Source: Algoriphagus resistens (GTDB taxonomy: Bacteria; Bacteroidota; Bacteroidia; Cytophagales; Cyclobacteriaceae). Taken from it: a DNA stretch of 64,000 nucleotides. The translations under genes and the position numbers were made by a program. This document shows, one piece after another, positions 53,187 to 61,972 of this stretch (positions are counted from its first letter, which is position 1; the number at the start of each line of letters is the position of its first letter). The stretch is from contig NZ_LMXN01000002.1 in NCBI RefSeq assembly GCF_001442615.1, forward strand, positions 434,001-498,000, given 5' to 3'. The notes beneath the pieces were generated by a model. It was not told where the DNA came from, did no database searches, and was given only the letters and a program-made list of their open reading frames with translations.

Positions 53187-56100
53187 TTATTGAATATTCA
53201 ATTTGGCACCAACCATAAATGTTCTGGACTGCGGGTAGCCCCCGAAGTCTTCACCCAACTGAAGGTTAGTGGCTCCACGATAACTCACTTCTGGATCATA
53301 GCCTGTATAGTCCGTAAATGTGAACAGGTTCTGTCCTGTAACATATAACTTAAGCCCGCTCAGAACTTTTGATTCCATTTGCGGGAAAGTGTATCCAAAT
53401 GTCAGTGTCTTGATTTTCACATAGGAACCATCCTGTATGAATACATCGCTGAAAACAGCAGATCTGTTGGTGGTTGCTTTTGGATAAATTTCACTGGGAT
53501 TGGTAGGGGTCCATCTATCAGTCAGTTTTGTGTACACATTCTGGCCACCAGTAGGGAGTAAAAGTTCCATTTCATTATAGTTGAAAATATCACCACCATA
53601 GGAAAACTGGGTAAACACATTTACTTCAAATCCCTTATAGGAAAAGGTATTGGTAAACCCTCCGAAGAAATCAGGATTGGGATCCCCTACGATCGTTCTA
53701 TCATAGGTGGCATTTACCAGTCCGTCCGGAACGCCATTGGGCCCGCTTATATCCATGTATCGTCTGCCGCCTACCCAATTGGTTGGACCTACCGGTCCTG
53801 CTGCTAATTCTTCCGTATTTTGGATAATCCCATCAGACACATATCCGTAGAACAGACCAATAGGTTGACCTACTATCAGCCTATGTACTGACCCTGTTTT
53901 CAGATGTCCATCATCTGCTCCCACATCCTTGTAATCCTCGCCTCCCAGCTCGATCACTTTATTTCTATTGAATGAGATATTAAAAGAAGAAGTCCACTGG
54001 AAGTTACTGTTTGCAATCACATCGGCCTCCATCATCAGTTCCACTCCTTGGTTTTGAACGCTTCCGAGGTTCTGAAGTGATGAGGCAAATCCTGACACAT
54101 AAGGAACAGCAACGTCATAAATCAAGTCAGTAGTTTTCTTGAAATAGTAATCTGTAGTGAAGCGCAGCCTCTCTTCAAAAAACCCGAAGTCCAGACCAAA
54201 ATCAAACTGGGACGTTTTTTCCCATTGCAGATTTGGGTTAGGGATAGCGTTTGGAAAGAAACCGGTCACAAGGGACCTGCCAATGGAATAAGTGGTATTG
54301 GATAAGGTAGGAAGGGAATTATATAATCCTATTTCCTGATTACCGGTAATCCCGTAGCTTACTCTGGCTTTTAGATTGGAGAATGCGCCCATATTTTTAA
54401 TGAATTCCTCCTCGGACGCTCTCCATGCTAATGCCCCTGACGGAAAAAAAGCATATTTGTTATTTTCACCAAATCTAGATGAGCCATCTATTCTACCGTT
54501 TAAAGACAATAGATACTTTTCTTTCAGATTGTAATTGATCCTTCCCAGATAAGAAACCAGACTCCATTCTGTTTTAGAAGAAGATGGCTGGTTGTAGGTA
54601 GATCCTGAGCCTAAGGAATTTTCTTCCAATACATCATTTACAAAATCCTGTGAGGAAGCACCGAGGCTTTCATAAAAATTCTTCTGAAAGGTGATGCCGC
54701 CAAGTACTGAAACAGAATGATCTTCATTTATTATTTTATTCCAGTTTAATGTATTTTCATTAAGCCAGTTTGTGGTATATCCCCCGTTTACCCTGGCTAC
54801 TGCTATACCATTCGACTCAAAAATAGAAGAAGGGATAAAGGTGTCAAATTTGGTATTTACCAGATCAGTGCCAAATGATACTTTGCCTGTCAGATTTGGG
54901 ATGAATTCCCATTCTCCATATACATTTCCCAGAACCCGGAGCATTTTACTTTCTCTTACCTGTTCCTTCGCAGAGGCCACAGGATTAGGATAAATTAGTC
55001 CAGGGCTGTTTACCTGAATATATTCACCTAATGCCTCATCACTGTAAACAGGTAAAACAGGATTGAATTTCATGGCTCCAGTCACCACTCCTCCTGTTCC
55101 ACCGGCATCCGTTGGAACTGCGTTTGAATTGGTCTGGCTCACATTTAAATTCGTACCTACTTTAAACTTAGTATTAATATTCCTTGAAATGTTGACCCTT
55201 CCGGAATATCTCTTGAAACCTGAATTGATGATTACCCCTTCTTGGTTGAAGTAATTACCAGAAAGTGCATAATTAGTCTTTTTATCGCCGCCCGAAAATG
55301 ACAACTGGTAATTTTGAATCGGTGCCGATCTGAAAAGCTCTTCCTGCCAATCAGTACCTTTTGGATTAGCCTGGAGTTCAGACATCTTATTGCTGTCGTA
55401 AACAGGACTCAAACCATCATTGGTATACGCTTCATTTACCAAAGTTGCATAATCAAAGGCGTTCATCACATCGATTTTCTTCACAACACGCTGAACTCCA
55501 TAATAGGCATCAAAAGAAATCTGATCTCTTCCCTCTTTACCGCTTTTTGTAGTAATCAACACCACTCCATTAGCCGCTCTGGCACCATAGATAGCTGTAG
55601 CAGATGCATCTTTTAGGACCTCAATAGACTCTATATCAGCTGGATTAATCGTTGACAAACCACTCATCTGGGCATTTCCTCCTGTTTCCCCATAGCCTGA
55701 TCCACTGTAAACCGGAAAACCGTCGATCACATAAAGCGGCTCATTTCCGCCTTGCAGTGAACTGGACCCACGGATTCTGATGGAAGCCACCGCACCGGGC
55801 ATTCCTGAGGTTTGGGTTACCATGACTCCAGATGCACGGCCTACTAACCCCTGGTCGATGGAAGTAATAGGTGTTTGCTGAATTTCGTCAGTCTTTACCG
55901 ATGAAACTGCCCCTGTCAGATCGCTTTTCTTAACGGCACCATACCCGATTACAACCACTTCATTTAAAGAAGATAAATTGTCCGTAAGGACTATGTTGAT
56001 CTCAGTCTGGTTTCCCACTGCTACTTCTTGAGAGTCAAAACCGATGAAAGAAAATACCAGTACAGGGTTTTCGATTTCATCAGGAATTACAATTTGATAG

Positions 56101-56615
56101 GAACCATCCAGATCTGAAGAGACACCTATATTGGTGCCTTTTACCAAAATGGTTGCTCCCGGGAGGCTTTCGCCATTTGCTTCTGTGACTTTCCCCGTGA
56201 TTCTTTTCTCCAAAAATTCAGAATTCACCTTCAGGTATTCTACTCCTGCGGTATACGTTTCCAGGGATCTGTTTTTGGAAAAAATGACAATATACTTATC
56301 ACGCAGTTCTTTAAAATCTGCACCTAAAGGAAGAAGTAATTCCTTCAGTCCTTCTTCCATATCTCCCTCAAGGGATGGGAATTCCACCATTTTGTCATCC
56401 AGAAGATCTGTTCTATATAGAAATGAAATTCCATAATGACTGCTGAATTTTCTCATTGCAGACTTGAAAGTCATTGACTCCCTTTTATCTCTGCCCTGCT
56501 CTTCGGATCTATTTTCTTGGTTGTAGGATAGAAGTGACTGCCCAAGGGCATCCTCACCATTTCCTAGTACCACTAATCCTAACAGCAAGATTATTGCGTA
56601 ATAGTATTTTCTCAT
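53187..56615 (-). CDS. SusC/RagA TonB-linked outer-membrane transporter with STN domain
   Basis: Outer-membrane importer of oligosaccharides, 1142 residues. After the signal peptide comes an STN signalling domain (about 48-113, FKSAMRKFSSHYGISFLYR), then a carboxypeptidase-regulatory repeat (ITGKVTEANGESLPGATI), a plug with the SusC motif (SLQGGNEPLYVIDGFP and ATAIYGARAANGVVLITTK) and a 22-strand-type barrel ending KLNIQ. The STN domain marks it as a transducer that contacts the FecR protein encoded just upstream. It is the receptor of this sulfated-glycan locus. Confidence 0.97.
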   Translation of the reverse strand: MRKYYYAIILLLGLVVLGNGEDALGQSLLSYNQENRSEEQGRDKRESMTFKSAMRKFSSHYGISFLYRTDLLDDKMVEFPSLEGDMEEGLKELLLPLGADFKELRDKYIVIFSKNRSLETYTAGVEYLKVNSEFLEKRITGKVTEANGESLPGATILVKGTNIGVSSDLDGSYQIVIPDEIENPVLVFSFIGFDSQEVAVGNQTEINIVLTDNLSSLNEVVVIGYGAVKKSDLTGAVSSVKTDEIQQTPITSIDQGLVGRASGVMVTQTSGMPGAVASIRIRGSSSLQGGNEPLYVIDGFPVYSGSGYGETGGNAQMSGLSTINPADIESIEVLKDASATAIYGARAANGVVLITTKSGKEGRDQISFDAYYGVQRVVKKIDVMNAFDYATLVNEAYTNDGLSPVYDSNKMSELQANPKGTDWQEELFRSAPIQNYQLSFSGGDKKTNYALSGNYFNQEGVIINSGFKRYSGRVNISRNINTKFKVGTNLNVSQTNSNAVPTDAGGTGGVVTGAMKFNPVLPVYSDEALGEYIQVNSPGLIYPNPVASAKEQVRESKMLRVLGNVYGEWEFIPNLTGKVSFGTDLVNTKFDTFIPSSIFESNGIAVARVNGGYTTNWLNENTLNWNKIINEDHSVSVLGGITFQKNFYESLGASSQDFVNDVLEENSLGSGSTYNQPSSSKTEWSLVSYLGRINYNLKEKYLLSLNGRIDGSSRFGENNKYAFFPSGALAWRASEEEFIKNMGAFSNLKARVSYGITGNQEIGLYNSLPTLSNTTYSIGRSLVTGFFPNAIPNPNLQWEKTSQFDFGLDFGFFEERLRFTTDYYFKKTTDLIYDVAVPYVSGFASSLQNLGSVQNQGVELMMEADVIANSNFQWTSSFNISFNRNKVIELGGEDYKDVGADDGHLKTGSVHRLIVGQPIGLFYGYVSDGIIQNTEELAAGPVGPTNWVGGRRYMDISGPNGVPDGLVNATYDRTIVGDPNPDFFGGFTNTFSYKGFEVNVFTQFSYGGDIFNYNEMELLLPTGGQNVYTKLTDRWTPTNPSEIYPKATTNRSAVFSDVFIQDGSYVKIKTLTFGYTFPQMESKVLSGLKLYVTGQNLFTFTDYTGYDPEVSYRGATNLQLGEDFGGYPQSRTFMVGAKLNIQ

Positions 56616-56649
56616 AAGTAGGTTATTTTAGTTAGTATTATTAATTGGG

Positions 56650-57573
56650 TTACTTAGTTACTTGTTGTGCTGAATTACTGATTATAACTACCTCATTTTC
56701 AATATCTATATCAAGTTTCGTCGCCAGACTAAGAGCAGATATCAAGACATGTATCTCATCAGATGGCACCTTACCTTCCAATGGAATCTTCTTGTCCTCC
56801 ATATTTTTGAATACTACTTTTTTGCCATATACCGTGGTAATTATTTGTGCTAATTCACCTAATGTCTTATTATCCAAAAGGATATATTTATCCTTCCATG
56901 AGGTATATTCCTCGGTAAGGACGACCATTTGTAGGATTCGTTTTTTGCTCTCATCATAGCCTACAAAATCACCTGGAACCATTTGAAGAGGAATTTCAAG
57001 GTTTGGGATATTCACTTGCACACTTCCTTCTTCCAATACAACAGTTTCAACCGATTCACGGTCAGCCACATTAAATCTTGTCCCTAAAACTTCAATATTC
57101 AGGTTGGTTGTCACTACTTGGAATTTGACTTTTTCTCCGTTCACTTTTTTCTTCTCTACCTCAAAAAACGCCTCTCCCTCCAGCCTCACTTTTCGAGTGT
57201 TGAATAGATTCCAACTTAAAGGGGAATAACTAATTACAGAGTTTCCATTTAGCGTAACTGTGGTTCCGTCTGGCAATTTCACAGTGGAGATCTGTCCATA
57301 AGATGTCTCAAAGCTGTTTTCTTTTAAGAACAGGAAACTTCCCATTGCCATCAATAATACAATGGAAGCAGCAGCATACCACACCCACTTTGTCTCCTTA
57401 CGCGGAAGTGGAATGGCTGTGCTAGTACAAGAACCTTCCTGAAGCTCGCTAAAAAGTCTATGCTTCTCTTTACTGATCAGCTCTTCTGGCAATTTCCGCC
57501 TGGAAAATTTTATTGAATGCCAGATTCCGGTATTTTCTGGTTTATCCCCAAAAATGGTTTTTGATTTTTTCAT
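56650..57573 (-). CDS. FecR-family anti-sigma factor
   Basis: Single-pass inner-membrane protein of 307 residues. The cytosolic N-terminus (about 1-63) would hold the sigma factor, a membrane helix follows (WVWYAAASIVLLMAMGSFLF), then the periplasmic FecR domain (TVKLPDGTTVTLNGNSVISY, VRLEGEAFFEVEK, LNIEVLGTRFNV) and a C-terminal DUF4974-like domain (KTLGELAQIITTVYGKKVVF). It relays the signal from the STN domain of the SusC protein. It lies 34 bp upstream of susC and 118 bp downstream of the sigma gene. Confidence 0.94.
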   Translation of the reverse strand: MKKSKTIFGDKPENTGIWHSIKFSRRKLPEELISKEKHRLFSELQEGSCTSTAIPLPRKETKWVWYAAASIVLLMAMGSFLFLKENSFETSYGQISTVKLPDGTTVTLNGNSVISYSPLSWNLFNTRKVRLEGEAFFEVEKKKVNGEKVKFQVVTTNLNIEVLGTRFNVADRESVETVVLEEGSVQVNIPNLEIPLQMVPGDFVGYDESKKRILQMVVLTEEYTSWKDKYILLDNKTLGELAQIITTVYGKKVVFKNMEDKKIPLEGKVPSDEIHVLISALSLATKLDIDIENEVVIISNSAQQVTK

Positions 57574-57691
57574 AGTATAAATGACAAAATACCCGGCTTA
57601 AGAAGCCATTGATAAGTCCGTTTATACAAGAGAGCTACTTATTGGAAATAGATACTCATAAAAAATGAAATATTTTCTCAGCCTCCTTAGC

Positions 57692-58282
57692 TCAGAACAT
57701 TAAAAGCAATAAAGAAATCTTCAAAATGCCAATAATCAACGGGTTATTTCTGATAGCCTCATAAGCTCTTTGGAGATTATTAAGTACAGACTGGTAATTG
57801 ATTCCTTGTACCATACTGATTTCCTCTACCGAAAGCTTCTCATAATAGCGCAGATACATAGATTCTTTCTGTTTGGAAGGCAATTGATCAATGACATTTC
57901 GAATAGTTATTGCCCGGACTTCGTCTATCTCTTTCTCAATCAAAAAATCCTCATGGGAATATTGAAATGGTATAGCAGACAGTTCATTTTCAGCAAAAAA
58001 ATTTTTGACTAAATCCATTTTTGAAGTCTTGACAGATTTAAATAACCTGTTGCGGGAAGCAACCAACAAATAGGCTTTCAGCGATTTGATATCTCCAATA
58101 GATTCCCTGGAATTCCATAGATCAATAAACATATCATGGATCGCGTTTTGGACGAGGTCTTCATGGGACGAGAATTTCAATAAATAAAAATAGATATCCT
58201 GATAAAACTTATCATAGATCACAGACAAGGCTTGCCTATCACTATTTTTAAGTCCAAATATCAATTCACTTTCTATTTTCAT
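57692..58282 (-). CDS. ECF sigma-70 factor (Bacteroidetes FecI type)
   Basis: RNA polymerase sigma factor of 196 residues with a region 2 (FYLLKFSSHEDLVQNAIHD, IKSLKAYLLVASRNRLFKS) and region 4 (INQLPSKQKESMYLR-type segment DQLPSKQKESMYLRYYE and SVEEISMVQGINYQSV, a helix-turn-helix). A hydrophobic C-terminal tail (NPLIIGILKISLLLLMF) is common in Bacteroidetes FecI proteins. It heads the SusCD locus and would be released by the FecR protein to turn on susC and susD. Confidence 0.94.
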   Translation of the reverse strand: MKIESELIFGLKNSDRQALSVIYDKFYQDIYFYLLKFSSHEDLVQNAIHDMFIDLWNSRESIGDIKSLKAYLLVASRNRLFKSVKTSKMDLVKNFFAENELSAIPFQYSHEDFLIEKEIDEVRAITIRNVIDQLPSKQKESMYLRYYEKLSVEEISMVQGINYQSVLNNLQRAYEAIRNNPLIIGILKISLLLLMF

Positions 58283-58485
58283 TTTTATCCTTTCCTCTTT
58301 TTTAGGAAATTTTCATCTCAATCTCCGACAATTGAGGAACATTCCCATGAAAACCAGTGAAATCCATAGGAAAACAACCAATATTGATCTTTGTGTTGGG
58401 AAAACAAATCGAAATACGAATATTTGTGATCCAAAGACCTTTTCAAATCACCAGCAACATTTTTTTATCCACCGGTTATAAAAAC

Positions 58486-59196
58486 ATGCCTTTAGAAATC
58501 CTTTTCGAAGACGAATACCTAATCGCAATCAATAAACCTTCCGGACTCCTAGTCCACCGCACTTCTATCGCTAAAGATGAGACTGTCTTTGCATTACAAT
58601 TGCTCAGGGACCAGATAGGCCAGCATGTGTCTCCGGTCCATCGACTGGATAGACCGACGAGTGGGGTATTGCTTTTCTCGAAGAGGGAAGAAATTCTACC
58701 TTTAGTAAAAGAGCAATTTGCAGACCGGTCTGTTGAAAAAACCTACCTTGCGATAGTAAGGGGGATTCCAGCGGAAAAATCAGGGATAATCGATCATCCA
58801 TTGACCAGCGAACGCTCCAACAAACTGCAGGAAGCCCAAACATATTATAAGGTTTTGGCAGAAACAGAAATTCCATTCGATACTACCGGAAGATATCCGA
58901 CGAGTCGCTATTCGTTGTTGGAATTGAAACCTGAGACTGGGCGAACCCATCAGATCCGAAGGCATCTGGCCCATTTAAGGCATTATATTTTGGGGGACAA
59001 AAAGCATGGAGACAACAAGCAGAACCAATTTTTTGGAAAACAATTCGGACTGGAGAATTTGCTCTTACATGCAAAGAAATTGGAATTCAAGCACCCGGTT
59101 TCCCAGAAAGCCATCATAGTTTTAGCAGCTATTCCTGCTCATTTCGAAAAAACAATTTTTGATTTAGGATGGACAAACCGCCATTTAATTGAATAA
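58486..59196 (+). CDS. truC: tRNA pseudouridine synthase C
   Basis: RluA-family pseudouridine synthase, 236 residues from the ATG at 58486; the frame is open another 43 codons, but those encode no family-like sequence. The catalytic Asp is D55 in HRLDRPTSG, and the substrate motif ETGRTHQIRRHLAHLRHYILGD in pieces (GRTHQIRRHLAHL, then ILGDKKHGDNKQN) is the TruC version, with the Asn-rich tail typical of TruC. It modifies U65 in tRNA in E. coli. Divergent from the sigma gene. Confidence 0.9.
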   Translation: MPLEILFEDEYLIAINKPSGLLVHRTSIAKDETVFALQLLRDQIGQHVSPVHRLDRPTSGVLLFSKREEILPLVKEQFADRSVEKTYLAIVRGIPAEKSGIIDHPLTSERSNKLQEAQTYYKVLAETEIPFDTTGRYPTSRYSLLELKPETGRTHQIRRHLAHLRHYILGDKKHGDNKQNQFFGKQFGLENLLLHAKKLEFKHPVSQKAIIVLAAIPAHFEKTIFDLGWTNRHLIE

Positions 59197-59249
59197 AGAT
59201 CACCTTTTCCAAAAATTGAGCTACTTTAGAATTCATAACATACATACCT

Positions 59250-60728
59250 ATGAAAAAATCACTTTTAGCCCTCAGCCTATTGCTGTCGGTGACCTTTGTG
59301 GCAGAAGCACAGAAGAAGAAGATCGAAAAGAAATTTGATGAGAAAGCAGCTATTGCCGACCTGACATATCTTACTTCGGATGAGTTGAAAGGAAGAGAGC
59401 CATCCTATCCGGAAATGGCTTTAGCATACGATTATATCGCCATGCAGCTAGAAGATGCAGGGGCAAAACCTGTTCCAGGAGCAGATGGCTATTTTCAGAA
59501 TATTCCTTTCCGACTATCCTCCCCTCCCTCTAAAGGAAAGATTACCATCGGGGATTCTACCTATAGCCAAGGGGGAAACTTACTCGTGTTAGATGGCGAA
59601 TCACTTAGTGGAACCTTTGAATTGGTTGATGTGGGATTCGGAACCCCTTCAGATTTTGAGGGAAAGGATCTTACCGGTAAGATTGCTGTCAGTAGTGTAG
59701 GTGCTCCTGATAAAATGAACCCAGCTGATTTATTTTCCCTAGGCAGTGAAAAAACAGAAAATGCTAAAAAACAAGGAGCTGTAGCTTTGATTGAACGGTT
59801 CAATATCCCGTCTATTCCATGGCAGTTGATTGCCAATTACCTAAACCGGGACCAAATGGGCATAGATAAAGGCGAATCCAGCAAATTGCCATATATCTGG
59901 GTGAAAGATCTCTCAAACACGTTGCCGGAGCAAATAGCTGCTGGAAATGATAAATCAGCGGTTCTCGAAATCGAGGGTAAAACCAACAAAGCTGTGGAAG
60001 GAAAAAATGTAGTGGCCTGGATAGAGGGAACAGACAAAAATCTGAAAAATGAGTATGTGATGCTTTCTGCCCATTACGATCACGTAGGAATAGGAAGACC
60101 GGATGAAAGCGGTGATTCTATTTATAACGGAACGAGAGACAATGCCATTGGAACAGTTGCTGTGATGAACGCGGCGAAGTTTTTCGCTAACAACCCTCCA
60201 AAAAGATCTATCCTGCTGGCTCTTTGGACAGCTGAGGAAAAAGGACTTCTGGGCAGTAGATATTTTGCTGAAAATCCACTGGTCCCCCTTAATCAGATAA
60301 TATACAACCTGAACATTGACGGTGCAGGTTATAATGACACTTCAATCATTACAGTGATCGGCCTGGGAAGAACAACAGGGGATGAGCTGATTACTGAGGC
60401 AGTAGAGGACTTCGGCCTGAAAGCTTTAGCAGACCCGGCTCCTGAGCAGGGGCTTTACGATAGATCTGACAACGTAAACTTCGCCAAAGAAGGGATTCCT
60501 GCTCCTACCTTCAGTCTTGGGTTTACAGCCTTTGACGATGAAATCAACAAATATTATCACAAGGCGGCGGATGAAGTCGATTCTGTTGATTTGGATTATG
60601 TGACGCTTTATTGGAAATCTTACATTCTAGCTGCCCAAAAAATAGCCGATGCTGCTGAACAGCCTAAGTGGGTTGCCGGTGATAAGTATGAAGATGCAGG
60701 GAAAAAGCTTTACGGGGATAAGGAGTGA
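59250..60728 (+). CDS. secreted M28 family zinc aminopeptidase with PA domain
   Basis: Exported peptidase of 492 residues with a signal peptide (ends near AEAQ, residue 21). A protease-associated insert is at about 120-220 (LVDVGFGTPSDFEGKDLTGKIAV). Zinc ligands and catalytic residues: H275, D277 (SAHYDHVG), D297 (TRDNAIG), E329-E330 (AEEKGLLGS), D in NLNIDGAG, and His in KYYHKAADE. It releases N-terminal amino acids from peptides. It starts 53 bp after truC and ends in a strong terminator. Confidence 0.94.
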   Translation: MKKSLLALSLLLSVTFVAEAQKKKIEKKFDEKAAIADLTYLTSDELKGREPSYPEMALAYDYIAMQLEDAGAKPVPGADGYFQNIPFRLSSPPSKGKITIGDSTYSQGGNLLVLDGESLSGTFELVDVGFGTPSDFEGKDLTGKIAVSSVGAPDKMNPADLFSLGSEKTENAKKQGAVALIERFNIPSIPWQLIANYLNRDQMGIDKGESSKLPYIWVKDLSNTLPEQIAAGNDKSAVLEIEGKTNKAVEGKNVVAWIEGTDKNLKNEYVMLSAHYDHVGIGRPDESGDSIYNGTRDNAIGTVAVMNAAKFFANNPPKRSILLALWTAEEKGLLGSRYFAENPLVPLNQIIYNLNIDGAGYNDTSIITVIGLGRTTGDELITEAVEDFGLKALADPAPEQGLYDRSDNVNFAKEGIPAPTFSLGFTAFDDEINKYYHKAADEVDSVDLDYVTLYWKSYILAAQKIADAAEQPKWVAGDKYEDAGKKLYGDKE

Positions 60729-60762
60729 ATTGTATAAGTCCTTAGGGAGATAACTGATAAAT

Positions 60763-60806
60763 AGAGGTAGAAAGTGAGATAAACAAAGGTCTAACTTTCT
60801 ACCTCT
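60763..60806 (+). terminator. intrinsic terminator of the M28 peptidase gene
   Basis: Perfect 13-bp stem AGAGGTAGAAAGT / ACTTTCTACCTCT with an 18-nt loop, followed by TTCATTTTT. It lies 34 bp past the peptidase stop. Confidence 0.8.
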
Positions 60807-61105
60807 TTCATTTTTGGTTAGTTTAGACTTGTGTGCTATTCCCATAGGAATTTTATGGCTAATCTCAGTCTATACAAGGCGCCGCTACGATACGTGAGAC
60901 TTTCTGAAAAATCCCACTTGCCCCATTGCCTGGGTTTATTTTCCCAGATTAGGTCATTAATTCAAGAGGGAATTACGTGAATTACCCACCCACGGCCTTT
61001 AGGTTTGCAAAGTAGAGTTAATTGGGAAAACCAAGGCAAATTCCTTCTTGATTATTAGGTGACTCAGAGATTTAATAAATAAATTAAAAAAGAATGGGGT
61101 GAACT
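60807..61105. other. gene-free DNA with a possible second TnpB-end remnant
   Basis: No ORF is supported. Bases 60968-61006 (AATTACGTGAATTACCC ... CCCACGGCC) resemble the 3' end of the TnpB remnant next to it (61093-61117, ...GTGAACTTCACC ... TACGGCC), which suggests a second, more decayed copy of the same element end. The rest is AT-rich. Confidence 0.4.
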
Positions 61106-61110
61106 TCACC
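61098..61110. repeat. GGTGAA-C-TTCACC hairpin at the 3' end of the TnpB remnant
   Basis: Perfect 6-bp inverted repeat with a single central base, overlapping the TnpB stop region. IS200/IS605 elements end in such small hairpins, so this may be the old right end. Confidence 0.5.
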
Positions 61111-61529
61111 TACGGCCGATGGGTTGGGCTTCGGGGGTCATAGACTCGCCCAATGGCAACGCCTTATCCCGTTTTTGTTTTGTGTCCGACTGCATCCCGC
61201 AACCAGACAATACCTTTATACCCTGTGTTAAGATGTTGCCACATTGACATCGCTATTATGGATCTCACGACAAGATACAAAGACCCACGCCCTTATGGAA
61301 AGGGTTAAGTCTTGTTATCCATCCACAGGTTGAACAGCTTTTGCTTGAGGGGAACCATCGGTCGATTTTAACGAATGGCCTATCGTTCCAATTGGCCTTA
61401 TATTCAAGCATACTGTAACCTGTTCTGCTTGGTAAAGAAACTCCTGTAGGCAGTATCCAAATTTTTAATTGATGCCTGTTCCTTTGTCGGGTAGATCCTA
61501 AACTTGTATGATTTGTGTATCAACTTCAT
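61106..61529 (-). pseudogene. decayed TnpB (IS200/IS605 family) gene
   Basis: Remnant of a TnpB RNA-guided nuclease gene. The N-terminal part starts at the ATG at 61529: MKLIHKSYKFRIYPTKEQ is the typical TnpB start, running 41 residues to a stop at 61404-61406. From about 61375 the C-terminus resumes: DRWFPSSKSCSTCGW is the zinc-ribbon start, then in-frame stops, RCQCG, NILTQGIKVLSGCGMQSD and a terminal segment ending EAQPIG and TGA at 61106. About 250 residues in between, including most of the RuvC core and the HDRDxNAA motif, are missing. Non-functional. Confidence 0.85.
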
Positions 61530-61972
61530 TCTACTGGCCAAATAAATAGCCTTGTTTTTTACTGACAACCAAGCTATTGTCATCAACTGTCAGTATATAA
61601 GCTTCCCGCAGGATTCCCTATATCCCTATTGGATAAAATTCCATCTGATCCTTGTTACCACCTATCCTAGAAATAGCTTGGCAGGCCAATTAAATGAGGA
61701 GTTAAACCCTATTTTTCACCATAGCCCGTAAAGCAGATTTTGAAACTGAAGTAAGGGGACCAGAGGTAACCCCTATCCATTTTCTTATCCGGTAAATTCC
61801 CCCCTAGCTGTACTGTATGGCCCGTAGGTTAAAATAAGGATCTACTTTGTTCAATAGGTGAAGCATCACTGGAAACGATCCGTCAGTACATTCTTTCACC
61901 AGCTTAGTTTTTGTCGCTTACATCCCACACACCCTAAGGTGATGGGTGGCTTTTACGCTCCTATTTATAAAA
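61530..61972. other. gene-free DNA, probably degraded coding sequence
   Basis: No ORF is supported on either strand. Short minus-strand stretches with coding look (e.g. GSFPVMLHLLNKVDPYF from about 61880 down) break into stops, suggesting a decayed gene, possibly from a second mobile element; no family is recognised. Just before the transporter stop is a CACC/GGTG hairpin near 61938-61950. Confidence 0.4.

Noticed and set aside
58357..58485. 43-codon N-terminal extension of TruC
   Set aside because: The RluA-type fold starts at MPLEILFEDEYLIAINKP; the upstream part is promoter-like and unrelated.
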